From Arthrobacter sp. PAMC25564 (GTDB taxonomy: Bacteria; Actinomycetota; Actinomycetes; Actinomycetales; Micrococcaceae): 64,000 nucleotides of DNA. Shown here one piece after another: positions 24,506 through 33,283 of this stretch (positions within the stretch are counted from its first letter, which is position 1; every line of letters begins with the position of its first letter). The position numbers were made by a program, and so were the translations under genes. The stretch covers positions 1,364,001 through 1,428,000 of the forward strand of contig NZ_CP039290.1 of NCBI RefSeq assembly GCF_004798705.1, read 5' to 3'. Under the pieces are notes generated by a model, which was not told the origin of the DNA, did no database searches, and saw only the letters and a list, made by a program, of their open reading frames with translations.

Positions 24506-26620
24506 ATGCCTGAAACCTCCGCCCGCCGGTTCAGCCTGCTCCCCATGCTCGGCCACACCAAGGGCAAGCGCAGCCCCATCACCTGCGCGCTGAAGTGCGA
24601 CAACGCCTGCACCGGCGAGGTCTGCAACACCAGCTCCAACAGCTACTTCCGCGACATCGCCTCCGCCACGATGTCCCGCCGCGCCGCCCTGGGCTTCGGC
24701 GCCGCCGGCGCGCTCGCCGTCGTCCTCGGCAATGCGGTGGCCTCCGCCCCGACGGCCGTGGCCGACGCCGGTCCCGGCCTTGCGGCCGCCGCGAAGGAGG
24801 GCTTCGCGAAGTCCAAGCTTCAGTTCACCGCCATCGCGCCCGTCGCCGCCACCGTGGACGCCCTCACCGTGCCCGAAGGCTTTGCCTGGCAGCCGGTCAT
24901 CCGCTGGGGCGATCCGCTGTTCAACGATGCCCCGGACTTCGACGTGGACAAGCAGACCGCCGCCGCCCAGGCCCGGCAGTTCGGCTACAACAATGACTAC
25001 ACGGACATCCTGCCGGTCGACGGTTCCAAGGACCGGCGCGCGGTGCTGTTCGCCAACCACGAATACACCAACGAGGCCATCATGTTCCCGGCCGGCTTCG
25101 ATGCCGCCGCGGCGCGGGGAATCGGCCGCGCAGCGCACGGGCTGACGGTTGTCGAGCTCGAACGGAAGAACAAGAACAAGCCGTGGAGCTACGTCAAGGG
25201 CGCCCCGCTGAACCGCCGCTTCCTGACCGACACCACGTATGAACTCACCGGACCGGCCGCCGGTTCCGCCCTGGTCAGCACCGTGGAGGACCCCTCCGGC
25301 CGCGCCATCAAGGGCACCCTTGGCAACTGCGCCGGCGGCACCACCCCGTGGGGCACCATCCTCTCCGGTGAAGAGAACTTCAACGGCTACTTCGTCTCGC
25401 CGGGCACCTCCGCGTCGGATAAGCGCTACGGACTGGGCAGCAAGCCCACCGCGCGCCGCTGGGAACTGGACGATCCGCGCTTCGACACCCGGAACGCCGG
25501 CTACGCCAACGAGACCAACCGCTTCGGCTGGATCGTCGAAGTGGACCCGTTCGACCCCACCTCCACCCCGCGGAAGCACTCCGCGATGGGCCGCTTCAAG
25601 CATGAGGGCGCCAACGTGATCGTCGCCGACTCCGGGCACGTGGTGGCCTACATGGGCGACGACGAGCGCTTCGACTACCTCTACAAGTTCGTCTCCAAGG
25701 GCACGTACCAGGCCGGCGACTCGAAGGCCGCCCGCCGCAACAACATGGACCTGCTCACCGAGGGCGACCTCTTCGTGGCCAGGTTCACCGGTGACTCCCC
25801 GGCGTCGGAAATCACCGGCAACGGCGCCCTCCCTTCCGACGGCGCCTTCGACGGTTCCGGCGAGTGGTTGCCCCTCGTGGTCGGCGGGAAATCCGCGGTG
25901 GACGGCATGTCGGTCGAGGAAGTCCTCGTCTACACCCGCCTGGCCGCGGACAAGGTGGGCCCCACCAAGATGGACCGCTGCGAAGACGTCCAGCCCAGCC
26001 TGCACACCGGCAAGGTCTACGTCGTCTGCACGAACAACTCGGACCGCGGCAAGACGGACGCCGCCGGCGCCTACCTCAAGGAGGGCCCCACCGAGGTCAA
26101 CCCGCGCAACGAAAACCGCGACGGCCACATCGTGGAAATCACCGAGACGGGCGGCCAGGACTCCACGAAGTTCAACTGGAACCTGCTGATGGTCTGCGGC
26201 GATCCCGCGAAGAACACCTCCACGTATTTCAGCGGCTTCCCGGCGGACAAAGTCTCGCCGATCTCCTGCCCGGACAACGTGGCCTTCGACTCCGTGGGCA
26301 ACCTGTGGATCTCCACCGACGGCGCCCCCTCGAGCATCGGCTACGCGGACGGACTCTTCAAGGTCACCCTGGACGGTGCCGAACGCGGCAAGGTGGAGCA
26401 GTTCCTGGCCGTCCCGCGCGATGCCGAAACCTGCGGCCCGATCATCCACGACGAGGAACGCACCGTCTTCGTGGCCGTGCAGCACCCGGGCGAGGAAGGT
26501 TCCTTCGCGGACCAGCACTCCTACTTCCCGGACTACGTCAAGGCAGGTACGACGCCGAAGCGCGGCCAGGCGCGCGCCCCGCGTCCGTCCGTGGTCCAGG
26601 TCTTCCGCGGCGACGCCTAA
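24506..26620 (+). CDS. phoX: Tat-exported PhoX-family alkaline phosphatase
   Basis: A 704-residue exported phosphatase that releases phosphate from monoesters outside the cell, using calcium and iron in studied relatives. CTGGAAGG stands before the ATG at 24506. The N-terminus has the Cys-rich CALKCDNACTGEVC usual for actinobacterial PhoX, then a twin-arginine signal at residues 58-59 (SRRAALGFGAAGALAVVLG). The DUF839 propeller follows, with AVLFANHEYTNEA, NCAGGTTPWGTILSGEENFN and the late ISTDGAPSSIGYADG. Length is normal. It is a single-gene unit; phosphate-starvation control is usual for the family but no Pho box was identified here. Confidence 0.9.
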   Translation: MPETSARRFSLLPMLGHTKGKRSPITCALKCDNACTGEVCNTSSNSYFRDIASATMSRRAALGFGAAGALAVVLGNAVASAPTAVADAGPGLAAAAKEGFAKSKLQFTAIAPVAATVDALTVPEGFAWQPVIRWGDPLFNDAPDFDVDKQTAAAQARQFGYNNDYTDILPVDGSKDRRAVLFANHEYTNEAIMFPAGFDAAAARGIGRAAHGLTVVELERKNKNKPWSYVKGAPLNRRFLTDTTYELTGPAAGSALVSTVEDPSGRAIKGTLGNCAGGTTPWGTILSGEENFNGYFVSPGTSASDKRYGLGSKPTARRWELDDPRFDTRNAGYANETNRFGWIVEVDPFDPTSTPRKHSAMGRFKHEGANVIVADSGHVVAYMGDDERFDYLYKFVSKGTYQAGDSKAARRNNMDLLTEGDLFVARFTGDSPASEITGNGALPSDGAFDGSGEWLPLVVGGKSAVDGMSVEEVLVYTRLAADKVGPTKMDRCEDVQPSLHTGKVYVVCTNNSDRGKTDAAGAYLKEGPTEVNPRNENRDGHIVEITETGGQDSTKFNWNLLMVCGDPAKNTSTYFSGFPADKVSPISCPDNVAFDSVGNLWISTDGAPSSIGYADGLFKVTLDGAERGKVEQFLAVPRDAETCGPIIHDEERTVFVAVQHPGEEGSFADQHSYFPDYVKAGTTPKRGQARAPRPSVVQVFRGDA

Positions 26621-26661
26621 GCGCTGACCCTCCCGCCCCTTCCGCACGGGCTCCGGCACAG

Positions 26662-26726
26662 CGACGCGGGGTCAGATCGCGCCCATCCCGAGGCCCGGGA
26701 TGGGCGCGATCTGACCCCGCGTTGCT
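26662..26726. repeat. Intergenic palindrome, family A (copy 1)
   Basis: Thirty-base arms beginning GCGACGCGGGGTCAGATC and ending GATCTGACCCCGCGTTGC match with one mismatch around a 5-base centre. The ends GCAACGCGGGGTCA / TGACCCCGCGTTGC recur at 52686, 56285 and 60289. It lies between phoX and argS. Confidence 0.85.
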
Positions 26727-26776
26727 TCTGATGGCGGGGGAGCGCCGGGGTGTGGACGAACTGATAATTTGGGAGG

Positions 26777-28624
26777 GTGAACAATCCGGCCGAAATGGTT
26801 ACCCCCAGAGTCCAGGCAGCTATTGCCAGCGCGTTCGGCGAGGAGTTCCGCGGGACGGACCCGGTGATCCGGCCCTCACAGTTCGCGGACATCCAGATCA
26901 ACGCCGCCATGGCACTCGCCAAGAAGGTCGGACTGCCGCCGCGGGAGGCCGCCGCGAGGATCGTGGACGCCCTGGACCTGGACGGCGTCTGCACCACCGT
27001 GGAAATCTCCGGGCCGGGCTTCATCAACCTCACCTTTGACGGCACCTGGATCGAGGAACTGCTCAACGCGCAGGCGTCCACGGCCGCCGGTGCCACCGCG
27101 GCGGACGAGCCGACGGCGGAACCGCAGCGCGTCGTCGTCGACTATTCCTCCCCGAACGTCGCGAAGGAAATGCACGTCGGCCACCTGCGCACCACGGTGG
27201 TGGGCGACAGCCTCGTCAAGGTCCTTGAGGCGCTGGGGGACACCGTCATCCGGCAGAACCACATCGGCGACTGGGGCACCCCGTTCGGCATGCTGATCGA
27301 ACACTGGCTCGAGATCGGCGAGGACTCCCCGGAGGCGGCCCTGCTGGTGGAGGACCCCAGCGCCTTCTACCAGGCGGCCCGGGCCAAGTTCGACGCGTCC
27401 GCCACCGACGAGGACGGCTTTGCCACCCGGGCCCGGCTCCGCGTGGTGGCGCTGCAGGGCGGCGATGCGGAGACCTTCGCCGTCTGGCAGCGGCTCGTGG
27501 CGCAGTCCAAGCGCTACTTCAATGCCATCTATGCCGTCCTGGGCATCAGCCTCACCGATGACCACATCGCCGGCGAGAGTTCCTACGACGCGCATTTGGC
27601 ACAGCTGTGCCAGGAACTTGAGGAACGCGGCATCGCGCGGATCAGCGACGGCGCCCTCTGCACCTTCCCCGCCGGCTTCACCGGCCGCGACGGGGCGCCG
27701 CTGCCGCTCATCATCCGCAAGTCCGACGGCGGCTACGGCTACGGCACCACCGACCTCGCCACCATCCGCTACCGGGTCCGCGAACTGGAGGCGGACCGCG
27801 TCCTGTACGTCGTCGGCGCGCCGCAGAACGTCCACCTGCGCATGGTCATGGCCAGCGCCCGCGACGCCGGCTGGCTGCCGGACACCGTGGAGGCCGTGCA
27901 CGTGCAGATCGGCAACGTCCTGGGCGAGGACGGGAAGATCCTCAAGTCCCGCTCCGGCACCCCGGTCAAACTCATGGCCCTCCTGGAGGAGGCGGTGGAC
28001 CGCGCCCGCGCCGTCATCGACGCCAGCCGTCCCGAGCTCACCGATGAGGAACGCGCCGTGACGGCCCGCCAGGTGGGCATCGGCGCCGTCAAGTACGCCG
28101 ACCTCTCCGTGGGGCACGACACCGAATACGTCTTCGACTTCGACCGGATGCTGGCCCTGACCGGCAACACCGGACCCTATGTCCAGTACGCGGCGGCCAG
28201 GATCCGCTCCATCCTGCGCAAGGCCGGCGTGCTGGAACAGCACCTCGGGACCGGGAGCGGCCCGACGGCGGCCGCCGCGGCGGGAATGGCCGGGCATGAA
28301 ACAGCGGCCGGGGGAACGGCGGCGCAGGGAACGGCGCCCGCGGCGGCGATCGCCGTCGTCGAACCCGCGGAACGCGCGCTCGCCCTGCACCTGCTCGAAT
28401 ACGGCGCCACCCTGCAGAAGGTGGGGGAGCTGCTCGAACCGCACCGGCTGTGCACCTACCTGTTCGAGCTCGCCCAGCTCTTCACCTCCTTCTACGACCA
28501 GTGCCCCGTGCTGAAGGCCGAGGAATCCGTCCGGGAATCGCGGCTCGCCCTGTGCTCGCTGGTGCTGCGCCGGCTTTCCGGCGGCCTGGAACTGCTGGGC
28601 ATCGAGACGCCGGAGAACATGTGA
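26777..28624 (+). CDS. argS: Arginyl-tRNA synthetase
   Basis: A 615-residue class I synthetase that charges tRNA-Arg. The Add-1 domain (1-110) is followed by the nucleotide-binding core: SSPNVAKEMHVGHLRTTVVG carries the HIGH-type motif HVGH, then NHIGDWGTPFGM, and the GKILKSRSGTPVKL loop replaces KMSKS, as is common in ArgS. The anticodon domain ends with SFYDQCPVL and LCSLVLRRLSGGLELLGIETPE. It is longer than usual because of an Ala/Gly/Thr-rich insert at about 492-525 (GPTAAAAAGMAG onward). The start is GTG at 26777 after GGGAGG. menD begins on the last 4 bases. Confidence 0.95.
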   Translation: MNNPAEMVTPRVQAAIASAFGEEFRGTDPVIRPSQFADIQINAAMALAKKVGLPPREAAARIVDALDLDGVCTTVEISGPGFINLTFDGTWIEELLNAQASTAAGATAADEPTAEPQRVVVDYSSPNVAKEMHVGHLRTTVVGDSLVKVLEALGDTVIRQNHIGDWGTPFGMLIEHWLEIGEDSPEAALLVEDPSAFYQAARAKFDASATDEDGFATRARLRVVALQGGDAETFAVWQRLVAQSKRYFNAIYAVLGISLTDDHIAGESSYDAHLAQLCQELEERGIARISDGALCTFPAGFTGRDGAPLPLIIRKSDGGYGYGTTDLATIRYRVRELEADRVLYVVGAPQNVHLRMVMASARDAGWLPDTVEAVHVQIGNVLGEDGKILKSRSGTPVKLMALLEEAVDRARAVIDASRPELTDEERAVTARQVGIGAVKYADLSVGHDTEYVFDFDRMLALTGNTGPYVQYAAARIRSILRKAGVLEQHLGTGSGPTAAAAAGMAGHETAAGGTAAQGTAPAAAIAVVEPAERALALHLLEYGATLQKVGELLEPHRLCTYLFELAQLFTSFYDQCPVLKAEESVRESRLALCSLVLRRLSGGLELLGIETPENM

Positions 28625-30402
28625 GCCCGGCGCGCGGGCTGGCCGCGATCGCTGCCGCACGCATCGCCGTCGCCACGCTGCTGGACGCCGGGGTGCGCTA
28701 CGTCGTGGTGGCTCCCGGCTCACGGTCCGCGCCGATGGCCTACGCCCTGGCCGAGGCCGATGCCGCCGGACGGGTGGAGCTGCTGGTCCGGATCGATGAA
28801 CGCTCCGCCGGTTTCACCGCCCTCGGCCTGGCCCTGGCCACCGGGGCGCCCGCGGCCGTGCTCACCACCTCCGGGACCGCCGTCGGGAACCTCATGCCAG
28901 CGGTCATGGAAGCAAACCACGCCGCGGTGCCGCTCGTGGTCATCTCGGCGGACCGGCCCGAGGAGCTCCGGGGGACCGGCGCCAACCAGACCACCATGCA
29001 GCTGGATCTGTTCGGCGACCACGTCCGCTTCGCCGTCGACGTGCCCGCCGGGGCCGACCCGCGGCGTGCCGTCGAGACGGCACTCAGCGCGGCGACCGGG
29101 GCGTTCGAGGACACCCCGCCCGGGCCGGTGCAGCTGAACCTGGCATTCCGCGACCCGCTGGTTCCCGCCCCCGGCGACGCGCTTCCCGCCGGGGGCGGGA
29201 ACCGGGTGTACCGGGCCGCCCACGGCCCGCTGGCCCTGGATTTCCCGCCCGCCTCCGAGGCCCTGCCGGAGCTGCGCACCGTGGTGCTGGCCGGGCACGA
29301 CGCCGGTCCGGTGGCCGAGGCGTTTGCCCGCGCCCACGGCCTGCCGCTGCTCGCCGAGCCCTCCTCCAACGCCCGGTTCGGGCCCAACGCGGTGGGGCCC
29401 TACCGGCTGCTGCTGGAACACTTCGGACCGGAGTCGGAGCAGCCGATCGAGCGCGTGGTGCTGTTCGGCCGGCCCACGCTCTCCCGGCCGGTCAGTGAGC
29501 TGCTGGCGCGCGCCGACGTCCCCTCGGCCCTGTACCAGCCGGTTCCCGTGGCCTGGTACGAGCCCGGCCGCCGCACGGAACTGCCGCTGCAGAACCTGGC
29601 GGAGCTGGGCGACTTCGCGGGCCGCGGCTCCTCCGCGTGGCTCGATGCCTGGCTGCTGGCCGGCGCCGCCGCCCAGCACGCCGTGGACCTGGTGCTCTCC
29701 GGTTCCGCCGGGGGGTCCGCGGGGGCCGCGGGGTCGGCCGCGGGGGCCGCGGGGTCCGCCGCCGGGTCCGCGGGTTTGGCCGCGGCCAGCGGGCCGTCGG
29801 TGGCCGCGCTGGTCTGGGAGAACTCGCGCGGACAGCTGATGCTCGGGTCCTCCAACGGGATCCGCGACGCCGATCTCGCCGCTGCCCCCGCCGCGGAACC
29901 CCAGGCCACAGTGTTCGCCAACCGCGGCCTCGCCGGGATCGACGGCACCATCTCCACCGCCACCGGAATCGCCGTCGGCGGCCGGCAGGAGACCACCGTG
30001 CTGATGGGCGATGTCACCTTCCTGCACGACGCCGGCGGACTGCTGCTGGGCGCCGGGGAAGCCGAGCCCGCGCTCCGGATCGTGGTGCTCAACGATGCCG
30101 GCGGAGCGATCTTCGGGCTCCTGGAGCACGGCACCGTCGAGGCGGCGGGCCGCTACGGGAACGCCGTCGAACGCCTCTTCGGCACCCCGCACAGCGTGGA
30201 CATCGCGGCACTCGCCGCGGCCTACGGCGTCGCACACCGCCCGGTCAGCACGACGGCGGAACTGGCCGAGGCGCTCTCCGCGCCGCTGTCCGGCCGCAGC
30301 ATCATCGAGGTCCGCACGGACCGGCACGGGCTCCGCGAGCTGCACGCGCGCATCCGCTCCGCAGTGGACGCCGCCGTGGCGGGGGTACCGGCAACGGATT
30401 AG
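28621..30402 (+). CDS. menD: 2-succinyl-5-enolpyruvyl-6-hydroxy-3-cyclohexene-1-carboxylate synthase
   Basis: A 593-residue ThDP enzyme that joins 2-oxoglutarate to isochorismate, the first committed step of menaquinone synthesis. The GTG at 28621 overlaps the argS stop (GTGA). Motifs in order: VVVAPGSRSAPMAYAL at the start, RIDERSAGFTALGLALATG, TSGTAVGNLMPAVMEA, and in the C-terminal domain FANRGLAGIDGTISTATGIA, GDVTFLHDAGG for ThDP-Mg and LNDAGGAIFGLLEHG. Residues about 360-390 are an Ala/Gly/Ser-only stretch encoded by imperfect 12-15 base repeats, probably a slippage-made surface loop. menF and menC are in other units of this window. Confidence 0.93.
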   Translation: MSPARGLAAIAAARIAVATLLDAGVRYVVVAPGSRSAPMAYALAEADAAGRVELLVRIDERSAGFTALGLALATGAPAAVLTTSGTAVGNLMPAVMEANHAAVPLVVISADRPEELRGTGANQTTMQLDLFGDHVRFAVDVPAGADPRRAVETALSAATGAFEDTPPGPVQLNLAFRDPLVPAPGDALPAGGGNRVYRAAHGPLALDFPPASEALPELRTVVLAGHDAGPVAEAFARAHGLPLLAEPSSNARFGPNAVGPYRLLLEHFGPESEQPIERVVLFGRPTLSRPVSELLARADVPSALYQPVPVAWYEPGRRTELPLQNLAELGDFAGRGSSAWLDAWLLAGAAAQHAVDLVLSGSAGGSAGAAGSAAGAAGSAAGSAGLAAASGPSVAALVWENSRGQLMLGSSNGIRDADLAAAPAAEPQATVFANRGLAGIDGTISTATGIAVGGRQETTVLMGDVTFLHDAGGLLLGAGEAEPALRIVVLNDAGGAIFGLLEHGTVEAAGRYGNAVERLFGTPHSVDIAALAAAYGVAHRPVSTTAELAEALSAPLSGRSIIEVRTDRHGLRELHARIRSAVDAAVAGVPATD

Positions 30403-30450
30403 CCTGCACGGCAGGCGCCGCCTGGGCGGCCGCGCTTCCGGCTCCGCCGC

Positions 30451-31115
30451 CTTCGATGCGCGAATTACCCTGCGCGGCGGACATTTCCTGGCGACACCCG
30501 AATACGCGCAGCGTCCGGTATTTTGCGCCGCGCGGGTCATGGTGCGCGTCGCCAGCGGCGGCCCGGCTGGGGTTGTCCGCCTGGGGGCCACTCGTTCTTC
30601 TCTGCCTTCTCTGATCCTCCGCCGCGGCACCCCTTCGACGCGCAAATTACCCTGCGCGGCGGTCATTTCCTGGCGACACCTGAATACCCGCAGCGTCAGG
30701 TAATTTGCGCCGCGCGGGACATGGTGCGCGTCGCCAGCGGCCCGGCTGGGGTTGTCCGCCTGGGTGCCACTGGTTCTTCGCCGCCTTCCCGGATCCTCCG
30801 CCGCGGCACCCCTTCGATGCGCGAATTACCCTGCGCGGCGGACATTTCCCCGCGACACCGGAATACCCGCCGCGTCCGGTATTTTGCGCCGCGCGGGTCA
30901 TGGCGCGCGTCGCTAACGGCCCGGCTGGGGTTGTCCGCCTGGGTGCCACTGGTTCTTCGCCGCCTTCCCGGATCCTCCGCCGCGGCACCCCTTCGATGCG
31001 CGAATTACCCTGCGCGGCGGTCATTTCCCGGCGACACCGGAATACCCGCCGCGTCCGGTATTTTGCGCCGCGCGGGTCATGGTGCGTGTCGCCAGCGGCG
31101 GCCCGGCTGGGGTTT
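30451..31115. repeat. Four tandem copies of a ~180-bp hairpin-containing repeat
   Basis: Units start with CTTCGAyGCGCrAATTACCC at 30451, 30633, 30812 and 30991 (periods 182, 179, 179). Each has GCGCrAATTACC facing GGTAwTTTGCGC about 60 bases on, so each unit can fold. The constant parts include GGCCCGGCTGGGGTTGTCC. Frames run through on both strands but look like translated repeat, not protein. The block fills most of the gap between menD and the AbiEi-like gene. Confidence 0.85.
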
Positions 31116-31172
31116 TCCACATAGAGGATCCGGGGGATGGTGCCGCCGACCAGGGGCTGGGACCGTCGTCTC

Positions 31173-32126
31173 ATGAACGAATTGCCCAGGCTGATCCTCA
31201 CCCGCGACCACTTGCAACAGGGCGTCACGCCCAAGGAGCTCGCCCGCCGCTGTAAGTCCGGCGCGCTGGTCCGCGTGCGGCAGGGAATCTATGTTGACGG
31301 GAACGCGTGGCGGGCACTGAGGTTCTGGGAACAATACCGTCTGCGGGTGAGCGCGGCGGCCGAGGCGTTCTCTACGACGACGATCTTCGCGAGGCACTCC
31401 GCCGCGTCCGTGTGGGGGATCCCCACCATCGGTCTGTGGAATCCCGTCCATGCCCTGACGCTCCAGAACGACGGCGGACGCTCGCGTGCCGGGGTGCTGC
31501 GGCACTACGCTCCACCCTCGGGGGTGACGGCAGTCAGGCGGGAAGGGCTCCTGGTCACCGGGAGGGTGCGCACCGTGCTGGACCTTGCCGCCTTCACTCC
31601 GTTTGCCGAGGCGGTGGTGCCCGTGGACCATGTACTGAGGGCGGACACTGCGCACGGTCTGCAGGCCTTGACGAAAGACGCCCTTGTTGCCGGAATTGAC
31701 GGCAGCTACAGCGGGGCTGCCAGGCGTCGGATCCTGGCTGCCGTGGAGTTCGCCGACCCTCGGTCCGGCTCCGCGGGGGAGTCCTTCAGCCGGGCACTCA
31801 TCGCCGTTGCCGGATTTGAGCCTCCGGACCTTCAACGGGAGATCCGCGACGGCTCCGGGCTCGTCGGTTTCACGGACTACTACTGGGACAAGGTACGCGT
31901 GGCGGGCGAGTTCGACGGCATCGAGAAGTACCTGAAGCCCGAATATCTGAAGGGAAGAACCGCCTCGCAGGCCGTCGTGGACGAAAAGCTGAGGGAGGAC
32001 AGGATCCGCGCCGTAGGGAACGGAGTGGTCAGGTGGACCTGGGCCGACCTCATGGCAGCCGGGCGGCTGGAGAGGAAGCTGGTAGCGGCCGGTGTGCCCC
32101 GCCGTCGAGCCCGCTCCGCCGGATAG
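31173..32126 (+). CDS. AbiEi-like protein with C-terminal endonuclease-like domain (orphan)
   Basis: A 317-residue protein (ATG at 31173; an ATG 12 codons upstream is possible). The N-terminal 60 residues (LTRDHLQQGVTPKELARRCK, LVRVRQGIYVD) are the winged-helix domain of AbiEi-type antitoxins. The C-terminal part has GESFSRALI, VGFTDYYWDKVRVAGEFDG and EKLREDRIRA, the pattern of a PD-(D/E)xK or Vsr-like nuclease fold. Proteins with this fusion are common in actinobacteria; their role is not known. No AbiEii toxin is next to it. It is bounded by tandem repeats on both sides. Confidence 0.7.
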   Translation: MNELPRLILTRDHLQQGVTPKELARRCKSGALVRVRQGIYVDGNAWRALRFWEQYRLRVSAAAEAFSTTTIFARHSAASVWGIPTIGLWNPVHALTLQNDGGRSRAGVLRHYAPPSGVTAVRREGLLVTGRVRTVLDLAAFTPFAEAVVPVDHVLRADTAHGLQALTKDALVAGIDGSYSGAARRRILAAVEFADPRSGSAGESFSRALIAVAGFEPPDLQREIRDGSGLVGFTDYYWDKVRVAGEFDGIEKYLKPEYLKGRTASQAVVDEKLREDRIRAVGNGVVRWTWADLMAAGRLERKLVAAGVPRRRARSAG

Positions 32127-32130
32127 CCGC

Positions 32131-32340
32131 GACGCGCAGCCGCCCCGCCCCGCGACGCGCAGCCGCCCCGCCCCGCGACGCGCAGCCGCCCCGCCCCGCG
32201 ACGCGCAGCCGCCCCGCCCCGCGACGCGCAGCCGCCCCGCCCCGCGACGCGCAGCCGCCCCGCCCCGCGACGCGCAGCCGCCCCGCCCCGCGACGCGCAG
32301 CCGCCCCGCCCCGCCCCGCGACGCGCAAATGCCCTGCCCC
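32131..32340. repeat. 23-bp minisatellite, eight units plus degenerate tail
   Basis: The unit GACGCGCAGCCGCCCCGCCC+CGC starts at 32131, 32154, 32177, 32200, 32223, 32246, 32269 and 32292 with virtually no variation; a variant (GACGCGCAAAT) follows at 32320 and shortened copies (GACGCGCATTCCACCCC) to about 32390. There are no spacers, so it is not a CRISPR. The period is not a multiple of three and it starts just after the AbiEi-like stop codon. Confidence 0.9.
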
Positions 32341-32388
32341 GCCCCGCGACGCGCATTCCACCCCGCGACGCACATTCCACCCCGCGAC

Positions 32389-32440
32389 GCGCAAATGCCC
32401 TGCCGCTGCCGGAATTCCGGTAGCGGCAGGGCATTGGCGC
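32389..32440. repeat. Intergenic palindrome, family D variant (copy 3)
   Basis: GCGCAAATGCCCTGCCGCT faces its inverse around CCGGAATTCCGG, the same centre as copies 1 and 2, but with different arms. GACGCGCAAATG at its left edge continues the minisatellite unit, so the minisatellite seems to have grown out of this element. Confidence 0.75.
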
Positions 32441-32506
32441 AGCGGCAGGCGGGGGCCGCGTCGACGGTCATGCTGCGCGGGAGGCCGTACCTTGAGGGCT
32501 GGAGAC

Positions 32507-33283
32507 CTACAGCACGCGGCTGAGGAACTCCTTGGTGCGGGCCTGCTGCGGGTTGGCGAGGATCTCACGTGGATCGCCGGACTCCACCACGACGCCGCCG
32601 TCCATGAAGGTCAGCCGGTCGCCCACTTCCCGGGCAAAGCCGATCTCGTGGGTCACCACAATCATGGTCATGCCGGACTTGGCGAGGTCCTTCATGACGT
32701 TCAGGACGTCGCCCACGAGTTCCGGGTCCAGTGCGGAGGTGGGCTCATCGAAGAGCATGAGCGCCGGGTCCATGGCCAGGGCCCGGGCAATCGCGACGCG
32801 CTGCTGCTGGCCGCCGGAAAGCTGCGAGGGGTAGTGGTCGGCGCGGGATGCCAGCCCCACGCGGTCCAGCAGTTCCATGGCCCTCTTCCGGGCTGCGTCG
32901 CGCGACTGTCCCTTGACCTGGACCGGCGCCTCCATGATGTTGTACAGGGCGGTCTTGTGCGGGAACAGGTTGAACCGCTGGAACACCATGCCGATCTCGC
33001 GGCGCTGGGCGGCGATTTCCCTGGTCTTGAGGTCATGGAGCCGGCCGTTGACCTCGCGGTAGCCGATCAGGTGCCCGCCCACGGAAATGCGTCCCGCGCT
33101 GATGCTCTCAAGCAGGTTCACGCAGCGCAGCATGGTGGACTTGCCCGAACCGGACGGCCCGATTACCACGGACACCTCGCCCTGGTTGACCTCAAGGTCG
33201 ATGCCGCGCAGCACGTGGTGCTGGCCGTAGTACTTGTGGAGGCCTTCGATCCGCACCAGCGGCTTCTCAGTGGTGATCGTCAT
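32507..33283 (-). CDS. Polar amino-acid ABC transporter ATPase
   Basis: A 258-residue ATPase of the GlnQ/HisP type. GAGGAGG precedes the ATG at 33283. Walker A is [16 protein letters not shown], the signature is [16 protein letters not shown], Walker B is [15 protein letters not shown] and the switch His lies in VVTHEIGFA. It drives the permease encoded upstream, whose end it overlaps by 4 bases (ATGA), giving tight coupling. The likely substrate is a polar amino acid, judged from the family of all three genes; the exact one is not known. Confidence 0.92.
   Translation of the reverse strand: MTITTEKPLVRIEGLHKYYGQHHVLRGIDLEVNQGEVSVVIGPSGSGKSTMLRCVNLLESISAGRISVGGHLIGYREVNGRLHDLKTREIAAQRREIGMVFQRFNLFPHKTALYNIMEAPVQVKGQSRDAARKRAMELLDRVGLASRADHYPSQLSGGQQQRVAIARALAMDPALMLFDEPTSALDPELVGDVLNVMKDLAKSGMTMIVVTHEIGFAREVGDRLTFMDGGVVVESGDPREILANPQQARTKEFLSRVL

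Noticed and set aside
22553..30666. Very long open frames on the minus strand opposite menC, phoX, argS and menD
   Set aside because: They mirror real high-GC genes, have Arg/Gly/His-rich composition and no domain; they are shadows of the third-codon-position bias.
30523..31234. Frames of about 200 residues on both strands across the 180-bp repeats
   Set aside because: They are the repeat translated; period is not a multiple of three in the first unit and no motif is present.
32131..32400. CRISPR-like tandem repeats
   Set aside because: Units abut with no spacers, period 23, and there are no cas genes; it is a minisatellite.
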